Made by a program: the position numbers and the translations under genes
Shown here: positions 6,205 through 7,013 of the stretch, piece after piece
Position numbering within the stretch: position 1 is the first letter of the stretch
How the letters are laid out: each line of letters starts with the position of its first letter
Source: Desulfobacterales bacterium
GTDB taxonomy: Bacteria > Desulfobacterota > Desulfobacteria > Desulfobacterales > RPRI01
Length of the DNA stretch: 7,013 nt
Direction of reading: 5' to 3'
Assembly (NCBI GenBank): GCA_020052975.1
Contig: JAGVOC010000073.1
Location: 1 to 7,013, forward strand
The notes under the pieces: generated by a model
The model's database searches: none
Told to the model about the DNA's origin: nothing
Seen by the model: the letters and a program-made list of their open reading frames with translations, nothing else

Positions 6205-6242
6205 GATCAATCAGCATTCCAGGCAACAGACAGAAAAATATT
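6205..6242. other. Convergent intergenic gap
   Basis: This is the 38-bp gap between the stop of the octaheme gene and the stop of the minus-strand RidA gene. Only weak A/T-rich sequence is seen, and no convincing hairpin with a T-run on either strand. Confidence 0.5.
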
Positions 6243-6701
6243 TTACGAAACCTCGAAGATACACTCGATTTCCACCGGCGCATTCAAGGGAAGCACGTTT
6301 ACTCCTACTGCAGAGCGGGCATGCCTGCCCGCCTCGCCGAATATCTCGAAGAGGAGATCCGAAGCAGCGTTCAGAACCTTCGGTTGTTCTGTGAAACCGG
6401 GTGAAGAGGCAACATATCCGGTTATCCTGATGCACCGGGTAATTTTATTGAGGCTTCCCGTATATGCTTTAAGTACTGAAAGGGCGTTGATTGCCACGGT
6501 CCTTGCATCGTCTCTCGCCTCGTCCAGGGTTATATTTTCTCCGACCCTTCCGGTCCTTGTGAGCAGGCCGTCTCTGAAAGGAAGAATTCCGCTGAGGTAT
6601 AAGAGGTTGCCTGCCTGGGTGCAGGGGATGTAGGAACCCAAAGGCGCCGGTGTTACAGGAAGCTCAATGCCGAGTTCTCTTATTTTCTCTTCTGGCGACA
6701 T
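6243..6701 (-). CDS. RidA family protein (YjgF/YER057c/UK114 superfamily), long variant
   Basis: A complete 152-residue protein, longer than the roughly 128-residue classic RidA. It fits the subgroup opening with MSPEEKIRELGIELP and containing SYIPCTQAGNLLYLSG (23-38), TGYVASSPGFTEQPKVLN (94-111) and GRHARSAVGVNVLPLNAP (125-142). Arg129 in HARSAV corresponds to the carboxylate-binding Arg of RidA. Classic RidA hydrolyses reactive enamine/imine intermediates such as 2-aminoacrylate. The activity of this longer subgroup is, to my knowledge, less established, so imine deaminase function is not asserted. It is cytoplasmic, with no signal peptide. There is no clear SD before the ATG. It converges on the cytochrome operon and lies downstream of the LeuC-like gene on the same strand, separated by 179 bp that include a repeat. 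Confidence 0.92.
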   Translation of the reverse strand: MSPEEKIRELGIELPVTPAPLGSYIPCTQAGNLLYLSGILPFRDGLLTRTGRVGENITLDEARDDARTVAINALSVLKAYTGSLNKITRCIRITGYVASSPGFTEQPKVLNAASDLLFEIFGEAGRHARSAVGVNVLPLNAPVEIECIFEVS

Positions 6702-6778
6702 GGCATACTAAAAATAATCATCCAATAATACAAAAGTCAAAATTTACCTGAACGTTGCATACAATACATTGAGAAATC

Positions 6779-6847
6779 GTCATTGCCCGACTTGATCGGG
6801 CAATCCAGAGAAAGGTGCTGGATTATCCGGTCAAGCCGGATAATGAC
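6779..6847. repeat. Palindromic intergenic repeat, copy 2
   Basis: The outer ends GTCATT (6779-6784) and AATGAC (6842-6847) are complementary. Within are two perfect 9-bp hairpins: 6782-6790/6796-6804 with loop CTTGA, and 6822-6830/6836-6844 with loop TCAAG, which is the reverse complement of the first loop. ATCCAG at 6803-6808 pairs with CTGGAT at 6818-6823. The two stems differ in sequence (GCCCGA versus ATCCGG type) but are each fully paired. It belongs to the same family as 20-97. No T-run follows on either strand, so it is a poor intrinsic terminator. Confidence 0.85.
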
Positions 6848-6880
6848 AAAATTGAGCATTACACAACTTTCAATGGTTTG

Positions 6881-7013
6881 TTAAAGCCCAAGCTCTTCCG
6901 GCGTCCCGATCCTGCCAAGGACAGCGGAAGCTGCTGCAACTGCCGGATTCGACAGATAGACCTCACTCCCGGGGTGGCCCATTCTCCCTACAAAATTCCT
7001 GTTCGTCGTTGCA
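6881..7013 (-). CDS. leuC: 3-isopropylmalate dehydratase large subunit (LeuC/aconitase family), C-terminal fragment
   Basis: Partial gene: the 5' part lies beyond the right edge, and the stop is TTA at 6881-6883 read on the minus strand. The 43 visible residues include [31 protein letters not shown] and the ending TPEELGL. NRNFxGRMG and the PAVAAASA block are hallmarks of the C-terminal part of isopropylmalate isomerase and homoaconitase large subunits. In LeuC this region includes Arg residues near the active site; the [4Fe-4S]-ligating cysteines lie upstream and are not visible. The role is interconversion of 2- and 3-isopropylmalate in leucine synthesis, with LeuD. A homoaconitase-type relative cannot be excluded from so short a piece. 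Confidence 0.88.
   Translation of the reverse strand, partial: ATTNRNFVGRMGHPGSEVYLSNPAVAAASAVLGRIGTPEELGL

Noticed and set aside
6391..6633. Plus-strand ORF opposite the RidA gene
   Set aside because: The minus strand gives a full, clearly recognisable RidA protein across the same bases; the plus-strand product resembles nothing.
6711..6740. Minus-strand promoter for RidA: TTGACT (6740-6735) and TATTTT (6716-6711), 18-bp spacer
   Set aside because: The -35 is good but the -10 is weak, and transcription would start almost at the ATG. AT-rich chance matches are likely.
1..7013. tRNA or rRNA genes
   Set aside because: No cloverleaf with TTCRA-type T arm and CCA end, and no conserved rRNA stretches, were seen on either strand.

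Overview
The window most likely comes from a mid-GC, Gram-negative anaerobe that makes c-type cytochromes. A Nitrospirota (Thermodesulfovibrio-like) or Desulfobacterota/Geobacter-like origin fits best. This is inferred from the mix of outer-membrane barrel, lipoprotein beta-propellers and CXXCH-rich secreted cytochromes, and from the dispersed palindromic repeats. No 16S rRNA or other firm taxonomic marker is present.

Layout. Positions 1-224 hold a 78-bp palindromic repeat (20-97) followed by a T-run, then an unassigned leader. Positions 225-6204 hold five closely spaced plus-strand genes that look like one operon: an NHL six-bladed propeller lipoprotein, a 624-residue outer-membrane beta-barrel, a second NHL propeller lipoprotein, a tetraheme cytochrome c and an octaheme cytochrome c. 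The spacings are 25 nt, 3-15 nt (depending on the start), a 4-nt overlap, and 88 nt filled by a structured palindromic element. A minus-strand RidA-family gene (6243-6701) converges on the operon. A second copy of the palindromic repeat lies at 6779-6847. The right edge (6881-7013, minus strand) is the C-terminus of a LeuC/aconitase-family large subunit.

How the genes may work together. Every product of the five-gene block carries an export signal: two lipoproteins, one barrel and two heme proteins. The tetraheme protein has the motif order I recall for OmcE-type, filament-forming tetraheme cytochromes of Geobacter. The octaheme protein consists of paired-CXXCH units. Taken together, the block is a candidate extracellular electron-transfer module. 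It could be a porin-cytochrome conduit, or a system that exports and assembles a cytochrome nanowire, with the barrel as outer-membrane pore and the propellers as periplasmic or surface scaffolds. This is inference from gene content and motifs, not demonstrated function. The RidA and LeuC genes are housekeeping neighbours with no evident link to the block.

The most unusual details are a CX3CH heme site completing the fourth pair of the octaheme protein, an RNA-foldable element that could mask that gene's Shine-Dalgarno, 7-bp repeat tracts in the signal-peptide region of both propeller genes, and two palindromic repeats whose stems differ in sequence but still pair.
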